Below are positions 18,039 to 28,504 of a DNA stretch of 64,000 nt, in pieces. The DNA is from Bacillus sp. 491mf (GTDB lineage: Bacteria; Bacillota; Bacilli; Bacillales; Bacillaceae_G). A program made the position numbers and the translations under genes. The stretch's first letter is position 1. Each line of letters begins with the position of its first letter. The stretch is from contig NZ_FOLV01000002.1 in NCBI RefSeq assembly GCF_900112415.1, forward strand, positions 266,940 through 330,939, read 5' to 3'. The notes below the pieces were generated by a model. That model was not told the DNA's origin. It ran no database searches and was given only the letters and a program-made list of their open reading frames with translations.

Positions 18039-18386
18039 GTTTCTCCCTCCTTGAGAAAGTGAATCTTACAGTTTTATGATACGAAAAATTCCGACAATTT
18101 CTATATCGTCAGCGTTGCTTTCAAAAATTGTTCATTAATACAATTAAAACTATGCTGATGATGAAAAGTTGATAAATCATGGTTTTTTGCCGTTTTTGTA
18201 ATGATGAAATGTGAAAAAAATGTGAAGTTCATGTTGATTTACAATAGGAGTAAAAATATTGATTTTGAAATTAGTGGATTATGATGACGGAATGAAAAGG
18301 ATTGCAAAAGTCGAACGAAAATGGTTGATAAATAATTTTTGTACGTGTTTTTTAAGAAGATACTTTTCAAAGTAAAAAAAGTGCGT
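18039..18386. other. Divergent intergenic region, oxidase operon / xpt
   Basis: AT-rich DNA that should hold the oxidase promoter. I saw no FNR-type box here. A 38-codon plus-strand frame from TTG 18259 with an aggag upstream exists but is not convincing. Confidence 0.5.
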
Positions 18387-18392
18387 TATAAT
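18364..18392 (+). promoter_or_regulatory. Promoter of xpt-pbuX
   Basis: TTTTCA (18364-18369), 17-bp gap, TATAAT (18387-18392); start near 18399, about 20 bases before the riboswitch. Confidence 0.6.
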
Positions 18393-18418
18393 CCTTCTAT
18401 AAAATAAATAAGTTAGCA

Positions 18419-18490
18419 ACACTCATATAATCGCAGGGATATGGCCTGCAAGTTTCTACCGAGGTACCGTAAATGCTTCGACTATGAGTG
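18419..18490 (+). promoter_or_regulatory. Guanine-type purine riboswitch
   Basis: P1 is formed by ACTCATA and TATGAGT; between them lie the conserved GGGATATGG, AAGTTTCTACC and ACCGTAAAT segments. The specificity base before TATGAG is C (GACTATGAG), which selects guanine/hypoxanthine and not adenine. A terminator follows, so bound purine should switch xpt-pbuX off by premature termination. Confidence 0.95.
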
Positions 18491-18529
18491 AGGACGAATA
18501 TATTACTATAGTTGCATTCTTTTTTTGCA

Positions 18530-18588
18530 AGCTCCAAAAGCACGTCCCTCACTTGTATTGGGTGAAGGCTGCTTTTGGAGTTTTTTAT
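18530..18588 (+). terminator. Riboswitch expression-platform terminator
   Basis: CTCCAAAAGC / GCTTTTGGAG stem with a long loop, then TTTTTTATT, between aptamer and xpt. Confidence 0.9.
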
Positions 18589-18595
18589 TGCATAA

Positions 18596-20526
<1,931 letters not shown>

Positions 20527-20529
20527 GAG

Positions 20530-20569
20530 AAAGCAGTGTCTCAAGATGAGACACTGCTTTGTTTTTTTA
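20530..20569. terminator. Bidirectional terminator pbuX / DUF418 gene
   Basis: AAAGCAGTGTCTC / GAGACACTGCTTT stem with T-rich tail; it overlaps the end of the convergent gene. Confidence 0.9.
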
Positions 20570-21707
20570 GCGGCATGCCTTTTCCATATGTGCCAAGGCG
20601 CCAAATATATTCAAGCGGTCCGTATTGATAACGAGAGAGCCACCAGCGGCTGATAAAGATTTGGATGATATAGAAGCCAATACAAAAAAGTGTACCGCCC
20701 CAAAGCGGAAAAATAATATTTGCCTTGAATAGTAATCCAAATACGAATAACGAAACGATTGTTTGCGAGATATAGTTCGTTAATGCCATGCGGCCAACAT
20801 ATTGGAAAGGACGGAATACCTTTTGCCATTTCGCATGCTGCAAGAGACGCATAAGTGTAAAAATATAAAAAATGAATAGTGTCTTTCCACTTAGTGTAAT
20901 AAATGAAATCATTGAAAACGGTACGTATAGATCGTTCATAGTAAAGTAGGTAATAATAATCCCCCATGTTGGTAAAGTAGCAAGGAAGGTAATGATTTGC
21001 CATTTCTTAAGTTTTGTATCAATCTCGTTTACGCGGCGAAACATTTCTTTTTTTCCGGCATATAGACCGAGTAAAAAGAGACCAACTGTTTCTGGTAGCA
21101 TGATTAGAGAACCGCTAATTTCTTCTGAGTAAAAAGTAGTAAAGCGATCTTGAACTTGCAAGTTCCAATCTAACAAGGGAACGATAGGTGCAGATAAAGT
21201 GTCAAGTGCTTCAGGTGTCATATTTAGTGCTACTAAATTCAACATCAACACAAAAAGTTCCCAAATACTTAATAAAATGAGAGACCAGATTAATAAAGTT
21301 TTTGGCTGTCTTTTATAAAAGAAAAGTAGTACGAAGCCACTTATTGCGTAATTATGTAAAATGTCGCCGTCCCAAAGTAGTACATAGTGTAAAAATCCGA
21401 ATAAAAATAAAATAAGTAGTCTTCGTATAAATAATAATTTTGGATGCTTTGTTTTTTCTTCTGCGCGCTTCATAAAAATATAAAAGCCAAGACCAAATAA
21501 AAATGAAAAGATAGTGTAAAATTTTGTTTGGACAAATAGATCATAAAATAATCGGATGTAACGATCAAATCCTTCGTAAACAGTCGTTAAATCTCGAGAC
21601 TCGATTCCAGCTAACGTAGGCCAATTTACAAGGAAAATACCAAAAATAGCAATCCCTCGTATCATATCAATAGAATGAATTCTTTCATTTTGTGAAATGC
21701 TGTTCAT
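20541..21707 (-). CDS. DUF418 (YeiB-like) membrane protein
   Basis: 388-residue protein with about ten membrane helices. The N-terminus RIHSIDMIRGIAIFGIFLVNW and C-terminal GPLEYIWRLGTYGKGMPLKK are the DUF418/YeiB hallmarks; the family is thought to be transporter- or acyltransferase-like but has no proven function. It stands alone and is preceded by an ATG with aaggagatg. Confidence 0.85.
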   Translation of the reverse strand: MNSISQNERIHSIDMIRGIAIFGIFLVNWPTLAGIESRDLTTVYEGFDRYIRLFYDLFVQTKFYTIFSFLFGLGFYIFMKRAEEKTKHPKLLFIRRLLILFLFGFLHYVLLWDGDILHNYAISGFVLLFFYKRQPKTLLIWSLILLSIWELFVLMLNLVALNMTPEALDTLSAPIVPLLDWNLQVQDRFTTFYSEEISGSLIMLPETVGLFLLGLYAGKKEMFRRVNEIDTKLKKWQIITFLATLPTWGIIITYFTMNDLYVPFSMISFITLSGKTLFIFYIFTLMRLLQHAKWQKVFRPFQYVGRMALTNYISQTIVSLFVFGLLFKANIIFPLWGGTLFCIGFYIIQIFISRWWLSRYQYGPLEYIWRLGTYGKGMPLKKQSSVSS

Positions 21708-21899
21708 ATTTCATCTCCTTATCGATATTTCTTTAAGTATAATACAGGATGAATTGTAAGGTGTATAAATTTCCAAAATTTTTCAACTGTTAACAATTCA
21801 CTTGTGAATTATAATAAAAATGCACAACAATCTACAATTCCTTTAAAACAGGCAGTATGAAAGCTCTCTAAAAGGGAGCTTTTCTTTTTGAAATATATA
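21708..21899. other. Intergenic region with a possible short transcript
   Basis: Contains TATAAT at 21810-21815 next to a palindrome (AATTCACTTGTGAATT) and, 45 bases later, a hairpin with T-rich tail. No coding frame with a ribosome site was found. Confidence 0.35.
21860..21889 (+). terminator. Hairpin with T-rich tail upstream of the Fur boxes
   Basis: AAGCTCTC / GGGAGCTT stem followed by TTCTTTTT. No plus-strand gene lies upstream, which is why a short RNA was considered. Confidence 0.6.
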
Positions 21900-21900
21900 T

Positions 21901-21954
21901 TGATAATCATTCTCTTTAATGATACAATATCTTTAAAATTGATAATCATTATCA
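21901..21954 (+). promoter_or_regulatory. Promoter with two Fur boxes
   Basis: TTGATA (21900-21905), 17-bp gap, TACAAT (21923-21928). A perfect 7-1-7 Fur box, TGATAATCATTATCA, covers 21940-21954, and a second, TGATAATCATTCTCT (13 of 15 matches), covers 21901-21915. One box overlaps the -35 and the other covers the expected start, so iron-loaded Fur should block transcription fully. Confidence 0.85.
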
Positions 21955-21976
21955 AAAAAAGTAAGGTGTGATAAAT

Positions 21977-22063
21977 ATGGTATATGCATTTTTAGGAGGA
22001 ACAATTGTTTTATATGCAGTTGTTACAAAGCATGTGTTACATCGAGTAGGAGCAACTAAATAA
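21977..22063 (+). CDS. Fur-controlled 28-residue membrane peptide
   Basis: Peptide beginning MVYAFLGGTIVLYAVVTKHV, with one hydrophobic helix (3-17) and a short basic tail (KHVLHRVGATK). Start ATG after aaggtgtga. It is the only frame between the double-Fur-box promoter and a strong terminator, so it is very likely a real iron-starvation gene. Function unknown; membrane location is inferred from composition. It resembles no family that I can name. Confidence 0.7.
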   Translation: MVYAFLGGTIVLYAVVTKHVLHRVGATK

Positions 22064-22080
22064 TGAACTATACTACATAG

Positions 22081-22129
22081 AAATCCTTTTCATTTTCACA
22101 GAGAATGAAAAGGATTTTTTATTTTTTTA
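22081..22129 (+). terminator. Terminator of the Fur-controlled unit
   Basis: AAATCCTTTTCATT / AATGAAAAGGATTT stem with T-rich tail. Confidence 0.95.
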
Positions 22130-22199
22130 CTGTGAAGATGCTGAAAATTTAGTAATATATATAAGGTGGAAACATCATGGAATAAAGGGGCACGAGGGG

Positions 22200-25100
22200 A
22201 TGACAAAAACAATGCAAACAAACAGTTTAGAAAAACTCGTTTGTTTTTATGAAGAATGGCAGAAAAAAGGAGATATTGAACAGAGCGAAAAGTTGCTTGA
22301 AGTTGTACGAAAGTATAAAGAAGACCAACTGATGATTGCATTTTGCGGGCACTTCTCTGCTGGGAAATCAACAATGATGAATTATTTATTTAAAAATCAA
22401 TTGTTGCCAACTAGTCCGATTCCAACGAGCGCGAATGTTGTAAAAATAGAAAAAGGACAAAATCGCGTTGTTGTTAGTTTAAAATCAGGACAGAAATACG
22501 AGTATGACGGTATGTATACAGCAGAAGAATTAAAAGAGCTTTGCAAAAATGGTGATGAAGTGATTGGTATTCATATTTATCGCGTTGATGCACCGCTTCC
22601 AGAAGACATTGTTCTTGTTGATACACCGGGTATTGATTCAACTGATGATGCCCATCAACTTGCAACAGAATCTACATTGCATCTTGCTGATGTGATTTTT
22701 TATATGATGGATTATAATCATGTGCAATCAGAAGTAAATTTACAGTTTGTTAAAGAGTTAAAACAGCGCAACAAAACCGTTTATCTTGTTGTGAATCAAA
22801 TTGATAAACATAAAGAAAATGAATTGCCTTTTGACGCATATCAAAAAAGCGTAGCGCAATCATTTTATAATTGGAATATAGAAGTAGATGGTATATTCTA
22901 TACGTCTTTACGTATGCCAAATCATTCACACAACGAATTAGGGCAGCTAGAGGAATGCCTTTCCTCGATAGTAAAGGAAAAAGATGTGTATGTAAAAAGA
23001 GGAATGGAAAGAGAAGTATCTTATTTGTTACAAGAACATTTTTCGTTTTTACATTCACAATATGAAAAACAATTGGAACCGTTTCAAAACGAGTTAGCAT
23101 CGATGTTATCACTTCAAGACGTAACGGTGGTTTTAGGACAGCTTGCAGAAAATGAAAAACAGATTGAACATACAGAAGCAGAAATGAAAGAGCAGTTTTT
23201 TAGCGGTTTGCAAAATATTTTAGACAATGCGTATTTAATGCCGTTTGAGATGCGGGATTTAGCAAATCAATATTTGGAAACGAAGCTTACAAAATTTAAA
23301 GTTGGTTTACTGTTTTCAAAAGGAAAAACAGAACAAGAAAAACAGCGTCGTTTAGAAGTGTTTTATGAGGCACTACAGAAAGCAGTAGAAACGCAGCTTG
23401 ATTTTCATATGAAAGAGTACGTTGTCTCCTTTTTTAAGAAAAAAGAGTTATTCACAGAAGAGCTTGGAAAAGGAATACATGATTTAAATGTAGATTTTAC
23501 TCCTGCATTACTAGAAGCGACTATTAAACAAGGAGCAGGATTTACTGGAGACTATTTGCTTCATTATACAGCAGATGTTGCAAATGAATTGAAGAAACGT
23601 TATCGTCGTGAAGCGCAAAATATATTTGAAAAAAGCTTGACGCTCTTGCACAGCAAAGTACAAGCTGATAGAGGGCATATACGAGAAGAAATAGCGCAAT
23701 ATGAATCGATAAAAGAGGCAAAGACAATACAATTACAGTGCATGCAAGAGTATGATCAGTATGAAAAATATTTACAAGATATATGGCACAATCGTACTTC
23801 TGTTTCACAAAGTATAGATATAGAAACAGCTTTACAACAAACAAAGAACGTAACAAACGAAAAATTTCAGTTACAAACACAAAGCGAATTAGAGAGTGAA
23901 CTTACTAATAATGAGCCGAAACCAATCACGGAAACAAAGCTTAACATTGCCAAAATCATAGAGCATGTTAAGGATGCAGAAGATGTTTTACAGCACATTC
24001 CAGCTCTTAAACATGTACAACAAGAAATTATGGAGAAAAGGAAACGTGTGGAAGCGAAACAGTTTACAGTGGCGCTATTTGGAGCGTTTAGTGCTGGGAA
24101 ATCTTCCTTTGCGAACGCATTATTAGGGGAGAAGGTATTACCAGTATCACCTAATCCTACAACAGCAACAATTAGTCAAATTTTGCCAGTAACAGATGAG
24201 TTGCCGCATGGCACGGTAATTGTCCAGTTTAAATCAGAAACGGCACTGTTTGAGGACTTAAAGGCTGTTTATAAATTATTTTATCGTGAGATTACTTCGT
24301 TAGAAGAGGCGCTTTTGCAAATTGATGATGTACTGCAATATCCAGCACCAAGTGGTAGACAAAAAACAACGTTTAGTTTTTTACGTGCTGTAAAGCGTGG
24401 ATATGATGATGTAAAGCAGCGTTTAGGAGAAAAGTCTCATGTAACGTTAGCTGAATTTGCAGATTATGTTGCGAGCGAAGAAAAATCATGTTTTGTAGAG
24501 TATATGGAGCTTTATTTTGATTGTGAGTTAACGAGACAGGGCATTGCACTTGTAGATACGCCAGGGGCAGATTCTATTAACGCTCGCCATACAGACGTAG
24601 CGTTCCAGTATATAAAAAATGCAGATGCGATTTTATTTGTAACATATTATAACCACGTATTTTCACGAGCAGATCGAGAATTTTTAATTCAACTTGGTCG
24701 TGTGAAAGATACATTTGCGCTTGATAAAATGTTTTTCTTAATTAATGCGGCTGATTTAGCACAGTCCGAAGAGGAGTTACAAACAGTAAAAGGATATATT
24801 AGCGATCAATTACTACAGTATGGGATTCGTAATCCACGCTTGTTTGCAATATCTAGTTTATTTGCATTAGAAGAAAAACAAGGGAAAGATATTTCGAAAG
24901 CAGCGTATGGCATTCTAGAGCAATCTGGTCTTGCACAATTTGAACAAGCTTTCACTTCGTTTATTATGAGGGATTTAATGCTTGTGTCGGTTCATTCTTT
25001 ATACAGCGCACTTCAAAATGGTCATAAGCTTCTTGCAAATATGATTGAAAGCGCAATGCAAGGCAATGAAGTAAAAGAACAACAACGAAAAAAATATGAA

Positions 25101-25862
25101 GCAGAACGCGAAGAACTGCTTCACATGATTTCTTCTCACAGCGTAATAACAGAGGAAAAGTCTTTGGAAAATGAAGCAAAAGAACTTCTGTATTATGTAA
25201 AGCAACGGTTATTTTTACGTTACAATGATGTGTTTACAGAATTTATTAATCCAGCTTCTTTACGAACGCAAGGGAATGTGAAAGATAAATTACAAGAGTG
25301 CATGATGGAGTTAATTGCTTTCTTACAACATGACTTATTACAAGAAATGCGTGCAACTTCACTGCGTCTTGAAAAATGGATAAATGAAACAATGAAACAT
25401 GTACAACAAGAAGTAATAGAGCAATGTGTTACAAGAAATGAACAGCTCGTAGTTCAGACAGAGGTAACATACGACTATCGCGTTCTTACTCATGAAAATC
25501 CATTTCCAAATATAGAAGAAAAACAATTTAAAAGAGCGTTAGCTCATTTTAAAAGCGAGAAAAATTTCTTTGAGAAAAATGATAAAGCATTGATGCAAGA
25601 AGAAATGAAGCAAACGTTAGAACCGTTTGTAGCAGATTACGTAACGGAAGAACAACGCCTATTTATTAATCATTATAATCAAGAATGGCTTCATAGATGG
25701 GAACTTGTGAAAACAGCTATGATGCAAGATGTAACACAATACTATGAAAGTTTATTATTTGTGTTATTGGAAACAATTGATGTTTCTGCATACGAACAGC
25801 GAAAAGAAGAATTAGGAAAACAATTAATAATACTAGAAGATGAACTAGAAGATACGTATTAA
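22200..25862 (+). CDS. dynA: Double dynamin-like GTPase DynA
   Basis: 1220-residue bacterial dynamin made of two fused GTPase units, as in B. subtilis DynA (YpbR). P-loops are GHFSAGKST (about residue 50) and GAFSAGKSS (about 628); each unit has a DTPG switch (VDTPGIDST, VDTPGADS) and long helical stalk regions. It tethers and fuses membranes and helps division and membrane repair. I take ATG 22200 with AAAGGGG nine bases upstream; ATG 22212 is possible. The stop overlaps the convergent gene by a few bases with no terminator between. Confidence 0.93.
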   Translation: MTKTMQTNSLEKLVCFYEEWQKKGDIEQSEKLLEVVRKYKEDQLMIAFCGHFSAGKSTMMNYLFKNQLLPTSPIPTSANVVKIEKGQNRVVVSLKSGQKYEYDGMYTAEELKELCKNGDEVIGIHIYRVDAPLPEDIVLVDTPGIDSTDDAHQLATESTLHLADVIFYMMDYNHVQSEVNLQFVKELKQRNKTVYLVVNQIDKHKENELPFDAYQKSVAQSFYNWNIEVDGIFYTSLRMPNHSHNELGQLEECLSSIVKEKDVYVKRGMEREVSYLLQEHFSFLHSQYEKQLEPFQNELASMLSLQDVTVVLGQLAENEKQIEHTEAEMKEQFFSGLQNILDNAYLMPFEMRDLANQYLETKLTKFKVGLLFSKGKTEQEKQRRLEVFYEALQKAVETQLDFHMKEYVVSFFKKKELFTEELGKGIHDLNVDFTPALLEATIKQGAGFTGDYLLHYTADVANELKKRYRREAQNIFEKSLTLLHSKVQADRGHIREEIAQYESIKEAKTIQLQCMQEYDQYEKYLQDIWHNRTSVSQSIDIETALQQTKNVTNEKFQLQTQSELESELTNNEPKPITETKLNIAKIIEHVKDAEDVLQHIPALKHVQQEIMEKRKRVEAKQFTVALFGAFSAGKSSFANALLGEKVLPVSPNPTTATISQILPVTDELPHGTVIVQFKSETALFEDLKAVYKLFYREITSLEEALLQIDDVLQYPAPSGRQKTTFSFLRAVKRGYDDVKQRLGEKSHVTLAEFADYVASEEKSCFVEYMELYFDCELTRQGIALVDTPGADSINARHTDVAFQYIKNADAILFVTYYNHVFSRADREFLIQLGRVKDTFALDKMFFLINAADLAQSEEELQTVKGYISDQLLQYGIRNPRLFAISSLFALEEKQGKDISKAAYGILEQSGLAQFEQAFTSFIMRDLMLVSVHSLYSALQNGHKLLANMIESAMQGNEVKEQQRKKYEAEREELLHMISSHSVITEEKSLENEAKELLYYVKQRLFLRYNDVFTEFINPASLRTQGNVKDKLQECMMELIAFLQHDLLQEMRATSLRLEKWINETMKHVQQEVIEQCVTRNEQLVVQTEVTYDYRVLTHENPFPNIEEKQFKRALAHFKSEKNFFEKNDKALMQEEMKQTLEPFVADYVTEEQRLFINHYNQEWLHRWELVKTAMMQDVTQYYESLLFVLLETIDVSAYEQRKEELGKQLIILEDELEDTY

Positions 25863-26113
25863 GAGAAAAAAATACGTTCAATACGTTTTTGTAGTACAGT
25901 ATCTAATGATTTTACAAATCCGGCAAATTCATCTGAGGAAACCATATGAGTTAGGACGAGACGTCTTCCGTCTGGCGTTTCGCCGCATAAGACGAAGGAA
26001 GTGAACTCATATGGTTTTCCTTCTATCGTTAATTTTGGATAGGAGTACGTACCGTTTTTCTTTTTCTTCTCATCAATGGAGATTATATTGCACTTCTTTT
26101 CATTGTTGTCCAT
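25859..26113 (-). CDS. Hypothetical protein, 84 residues
   Basis: Starts MDNNEKKCNIISIDEKKKKN after a strong aaaggaggt site and continues with TIEGKPYEFTSFVLCGETPDGRRLVLTHMVSSDEF; mixed alpha/beta, no membrane segment. I do not recognise the family. It is tail-to-tail with dynA, sharing stop-region bases, and divergent from the GNAT gene. Confidence 0.7.
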   Translation of the reverse strand: MDNNEKKCNIISIDEKKKKNGTYSYPKLTIEGKPYEFTSFVLCGETPDGRRLVLTHMVSSDEFAGFVKSLDTVLQKRIERIFFS

Positions 26114-26183
26114 AATAATGACCTCCTTTGTATTACTTATGGAAGACAAGTATGGTTTAGAACAAAGAGGAGAGAGAATTTTC

Positions 26184-26645
26184 ATGGGAGAATTAGTAAT
26201 AGAACATGTTTTACCAAATGAGGCGCCGCTCCAGCTATTATTACTTGCTGATCCAAGCGAACGACAATTGAAATCGTATCTCCATCGGGGCATCATTTAT
26301 GTCGCAAAGCGCCTTGAAGATGTGATTGGAGTGTATGTATTGTTAGAAACGCGCCCAAGTACAATGGAAATTATGAATATTGCTGTTTCTGAAAAAGAGC
26401 AGGGAAAAGGCATCGGAAAGCAGTTGTTACAGCATGCGATTCGAACTGCAAAAGAACAAAATATGCACACGCTTGAAATTGGCACAGGCAATTCTAGTGT
26501 TTCACAGCTTACTTTGTATCAAAAATGTGGATTTCGCATCTTTTCTATTGATTTTGATTACTTTTCAAAGCATTATGAAGAAGAGATTATGGAAAATGGC
26601 ATTGTATGTCGTGACATGATTCGGCTTACAATGCACTTACAGTAG
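26184..26645 (+). CDS. GNAT family N-acetyltransferase
   Basis: 153 residues. Acetyl-CoA motif VSEKEQGKGIGKQLLQHAI (Q-x-x-G-x-G) and C-terminal QLTLYQKCGFRIFSIDFDYF identify the GNAT fold; substrate unknown. ATG 26184 has agaggaga upstream; the longer upstream frame is not supported. It is followed at 12 bp by ypbS, so probably in one unit with it and the sulfurtransferase. Confidence 0.85.
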   Translation: MGELVIEHVLPNEAPLQLLLLADPSERQLKSYLHRGIIYVAKRLEDVIGVYVLLETRPSTMEIMNIAVSEKEQGKGIGKQLLQHAIRTAKEQNMHTLEIGTGNSSVSQLTLYQKCGFRIFSIDFDYFSKHYEEEIMENGIVCRDMIRLTMHLQ

Positions 26646-26657
26646 GAGGAAGAGGAC

Positions 26658-26930
26658 ATGGAAGTACATGAAGCAATTACAGCACATTCTCGTAAACAAA
26701 ATGAAGTGGTGAAAGCATTTCTACAGTTAGATGCACAGCGTGAAGCGGCGATTGAAGCGGCTGTATCACTTGCATCAAATGGAAAATCTTTCTCTGTTGA
26801 TGTAATTAATATGATAACAAAACAAATTAATGAACTTGCAAAAAACGGCATTGCACAGCAACGTAAAATTGTAACAGAAGAGATGGTAATGGAATACGTA
26901 GGACGTTTAAAAGAGAAAGAAGGTCGTTAA
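26658..26930 (+). CDS. ypbS: YpbS-like DUF2533 protein
   Basis: 90-residue helical protein of DUF2533 (function unknown). It follows dynA as ypbS follows ypbR in B. subtilis, although two genes intervene here. Good ribosome site (taggaggaag). Only two bases separate its stop from the next start, indicating translational coupling. Confidence 0.75.
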   Translation: MEVHEAITAHSRKQNEVVKAFLQLDAQREAAIEAAVSLASNGKSFSVDVINMITKQINELAKNGIAQQRKIVTEEMVMEYVGRLKEKEGR

Positions 26931-26932
26931 GT

Positions 26933-27766
26933 ATGATCGTTACAGTCGAATGGTTACATGAACATTTACAAGATGAGCATGTTAGAATTATTGATTGCCG
27001 TTTTGACTTAACAAATCCAAATTGGGGAAAAGAACAATATAATGAAGCACATATTCCGTTTGCGCTCTATTTTGATTTAAATAAAGATTTATCAAGTGCG
27101 GTTACAAGGCACGGGGGACGCCATCCGCTTCCACACATAGAAGAATTTGCCCAAAAGCTTTCGCAAGCGGGGATTGATGAACATACGACAGTTGTGGCCT
27201 ACGATAGTCAGGGGGGAGCGATGGCTTCTCGCCTTTGGTGGCTCTTAACTTATCTTGGGCATGATAAAGTGTATGTATTAAATGGCGGTTTCCCGGCGTG
27301 GAAGGAACAAAATTTTGAAGTGATGAGTGAGATACCGGTCTTTGCACCGAAGACGTTCATTCCATCTATACAAAACGATTTTGTTGTTACAATGGAAGAA
27401 CTACAAGCGAAAATTAATAAACGTGCAGATATAGCGCTAATTGACTCGCGAGAACCAAAACGTTTTACAGGATTAGAAGAATCAGTTGATAAAGCAGCTG
27501 GCCATATTCCAACTGCGCAAAATTACTTTTGGAAAAATGGTGTAACAGAGTCTGGTGCTTTTAAGACGCAAAAGGAACAAGAAGATCGTTTTATGCATCT
27601 TGATAAAGAGAAAGAAACGATTGTCTATTGCGGATCTGGTGTAACGGCATGTCCAAATGTATTAACATTAAAAATGGCTGGTTTTACAAATGTAAAATTA
27701 TATGTAGGCAGCTGGAGTGATTGGATTTCTTATCCTGAAAATATAATTGTGAAAGAAAAACAGTAG
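26933..27766 (+). CDS. Thiosulfate/3-mercaptopyruvate sulfurtransferase
   Basis: 277 residues forming two rhodanese domains; the C-terminal one holds the active loop YCGSGVTACPN with the catalytic Cys at about 233. CGSGVTA is the form seen in mercaptopyruvate-type enzymes. The N-terminal domain (IIDCRFDLTNPNWG…) is the inactive one. It transfers sulfane sulfur in the cytoplasm. Last gene of the GNAT-ypbS unit. Confidence 0.88.
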   Translation: MIVTVEWLHEHLQDEHVRIIDCRFDLTNPNWGKEQYNEAHIPFALYFDLNKDLSSAVTRHGGRHPLPHIEEFAQKLSQAGIDEHTTVVAYDSQGGAMASRLWWLLTYLGHDKVYVLNGGFPAWKEQNFEVMSEIPVFAPKTFIPSIQNDFVVTMEELQAKINKRADIALIDSREPKRFTGLEESVDKAAGHIPTAQNYFWKNGVTESGAFKTQKEQEDRFMHLDKEKETIVYCGSGVTACPNVLTLKMAGFTNVKLYVGSWSDWISYPENIIVKEKQ

Positions 27767-27836
27767 CCTATTGCACCTTAAAAAAATTTGTATTACAATA
27801 GGGGCACAAACAACAAATACTTAAAAAACAAATTAT

Positions 27837-27865
27837 TTTACACGTTGCGAACAATGTGATAAGAT
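27837..27865 (+). promoter_or_regulatory. Promoter of the tandem structured RNAs
   Basis: TTTACA (27837-27842), 17-bp gap, TAAGAT (27860-27865), start near 27872. Confidence 0.45.
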
Positions 27866-27871
27866 AACGAC

Positions 27872-28065
27872 AAATAAATAAAACATCCTGCGGTGTGCGT
27901 AACTTATTTATGTCTAAAACCGATGTTAGTAATACGGAAGTTCGATATTTAGGAGCCAACATCATGCCTTTCTTTGAGAAGGAAGATGAAAGGCAACTGT
28001 GAGAACATCCACCTGCGAGTAGCGGGTTTTTGGACATTTACGAGAGACGGCACGTGCGGGGTTCT
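27872..28065 (+). ncRNA. Structured RNA, 6S-like, copy A
   Basis: A ~190-nt rod. The outer ends pair (CCTGCGGTGTGCG region with CACGTGCGGGG). TGTCTAAAACCG pairs with CGGGTTTTTGGACA, and TGCCTTTC with GAAAGGCA at the tip. The 3' strand of the middle bubble can form a small hairpin, CCTGC…GCGGG. This is the architecture of 6S RNA, which binds sigma-A RNA polymerase. The complement of the bubble's 5' strand begins ATCGGTTTTAG, loosely like the product RNA reported for B. subtilis 6S-1. No coding frame fits. Confidence 0.55.
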
Positions 28066-28087
28066 ATTTATACTTATGGTTCATAAT

Positions 28088-28270
28088 AATTACCTACGAT
28101 GTACGTAGCTTGTGTATGTCTTAAACCAATGATAGTAATACGGAAGTTCAATATTAAAATGTGGCCATCAAGCCATCTTTTTAAGAAGGAAGATGAAAGC
28201 GTTTTTGAGAACATCCACCTGCGAGAGCGGGTTTATGGACATCTAGAAGAGAACGGCATATGTGGGGCTA
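28088..28270 (+). ncRNA. Structured RNA, 6S-like, copy B
   Basis: Second copy about 206 bp downstream, sharing TAGTAATACGGAAGTTC, GGAAGATGAAA, GAGAACATCCACCTGCGAG and AGCGGGTTTATGGACAT with copy A but diverged elsewhere. GTCTTAAACC pairs with GGGTTTATGGAC, showing compensating change relative to copy A. The small hairpin CCTGC-GAGA-GCGGG is perfect. It ends at a strong terminator. Confidence 0.55.
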
Positions 28271-28274
28271 TATA

Positions 28275-28311
28275 AAAAACCTTACGTTTTATACGTAAGG
28301 TTTTTAATTTG
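28275..28311 (+). terminator. Terminator of the structured RNA pair
   Basis: AAAAACCTTACG / CGTAAGGTTTTT stem-loop with T-rich tail. Confidence 0.9.
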
Positions 28312-28383
28312 TTGAGAAAACATTTTTCTTTTTTGACATATGAGTTCGTTACTATCCAGAGAATCCAACATAACCGATACTTA

Positions 28384-28490
28384 CGTTCTCCTTTTGTTTA
28401 CACCTTGCCTGTGGCAGAAAACAGGCCCTGACCGCTTCTATGCATAGCCAGCCTTCTAAAAAGAGCGGCGGTTTTTTACTTATATAGCAT
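28384..28490 (-). repeat. Second repeat family, copy D (reverse)
   Basis: Its reverse complement contains TATGCATAGAAGCGGTCAGG, TTTTCTGCCACA and TGTAAACAAAAGGAG, matching the copies at 33568, 50385 and 55305. The element has no coding frame. Confidence 0.7.
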
Positions 28491-28504
28491 AGAGCTTTTT
28501 AATG

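Noticed and set aside
18039-18120. FNR-type box for the ba3 oxidase operon
   Set aside because: Searched on the minus strand; no acceptable match.
18259-18375. 38-codon plus-strand frame upstream of xpt
   Set aside because: TTG start with only a modest ribosome site, and it runs through the xpt promoter -35 region; more likely chance.
22141-22199. ATG-GAA-TAA mini-frame before dynA as a leader peptide
   Set aside because: Two codons only; the ribosome-site-like GGTGG upstream is probably chance.
27768-28037. 89-codon minus-strand frame over the structured RNA region
   Set aside because: It crosses strongly paired RNA segments and has no ribosome site; an artefact of the RNA gene.
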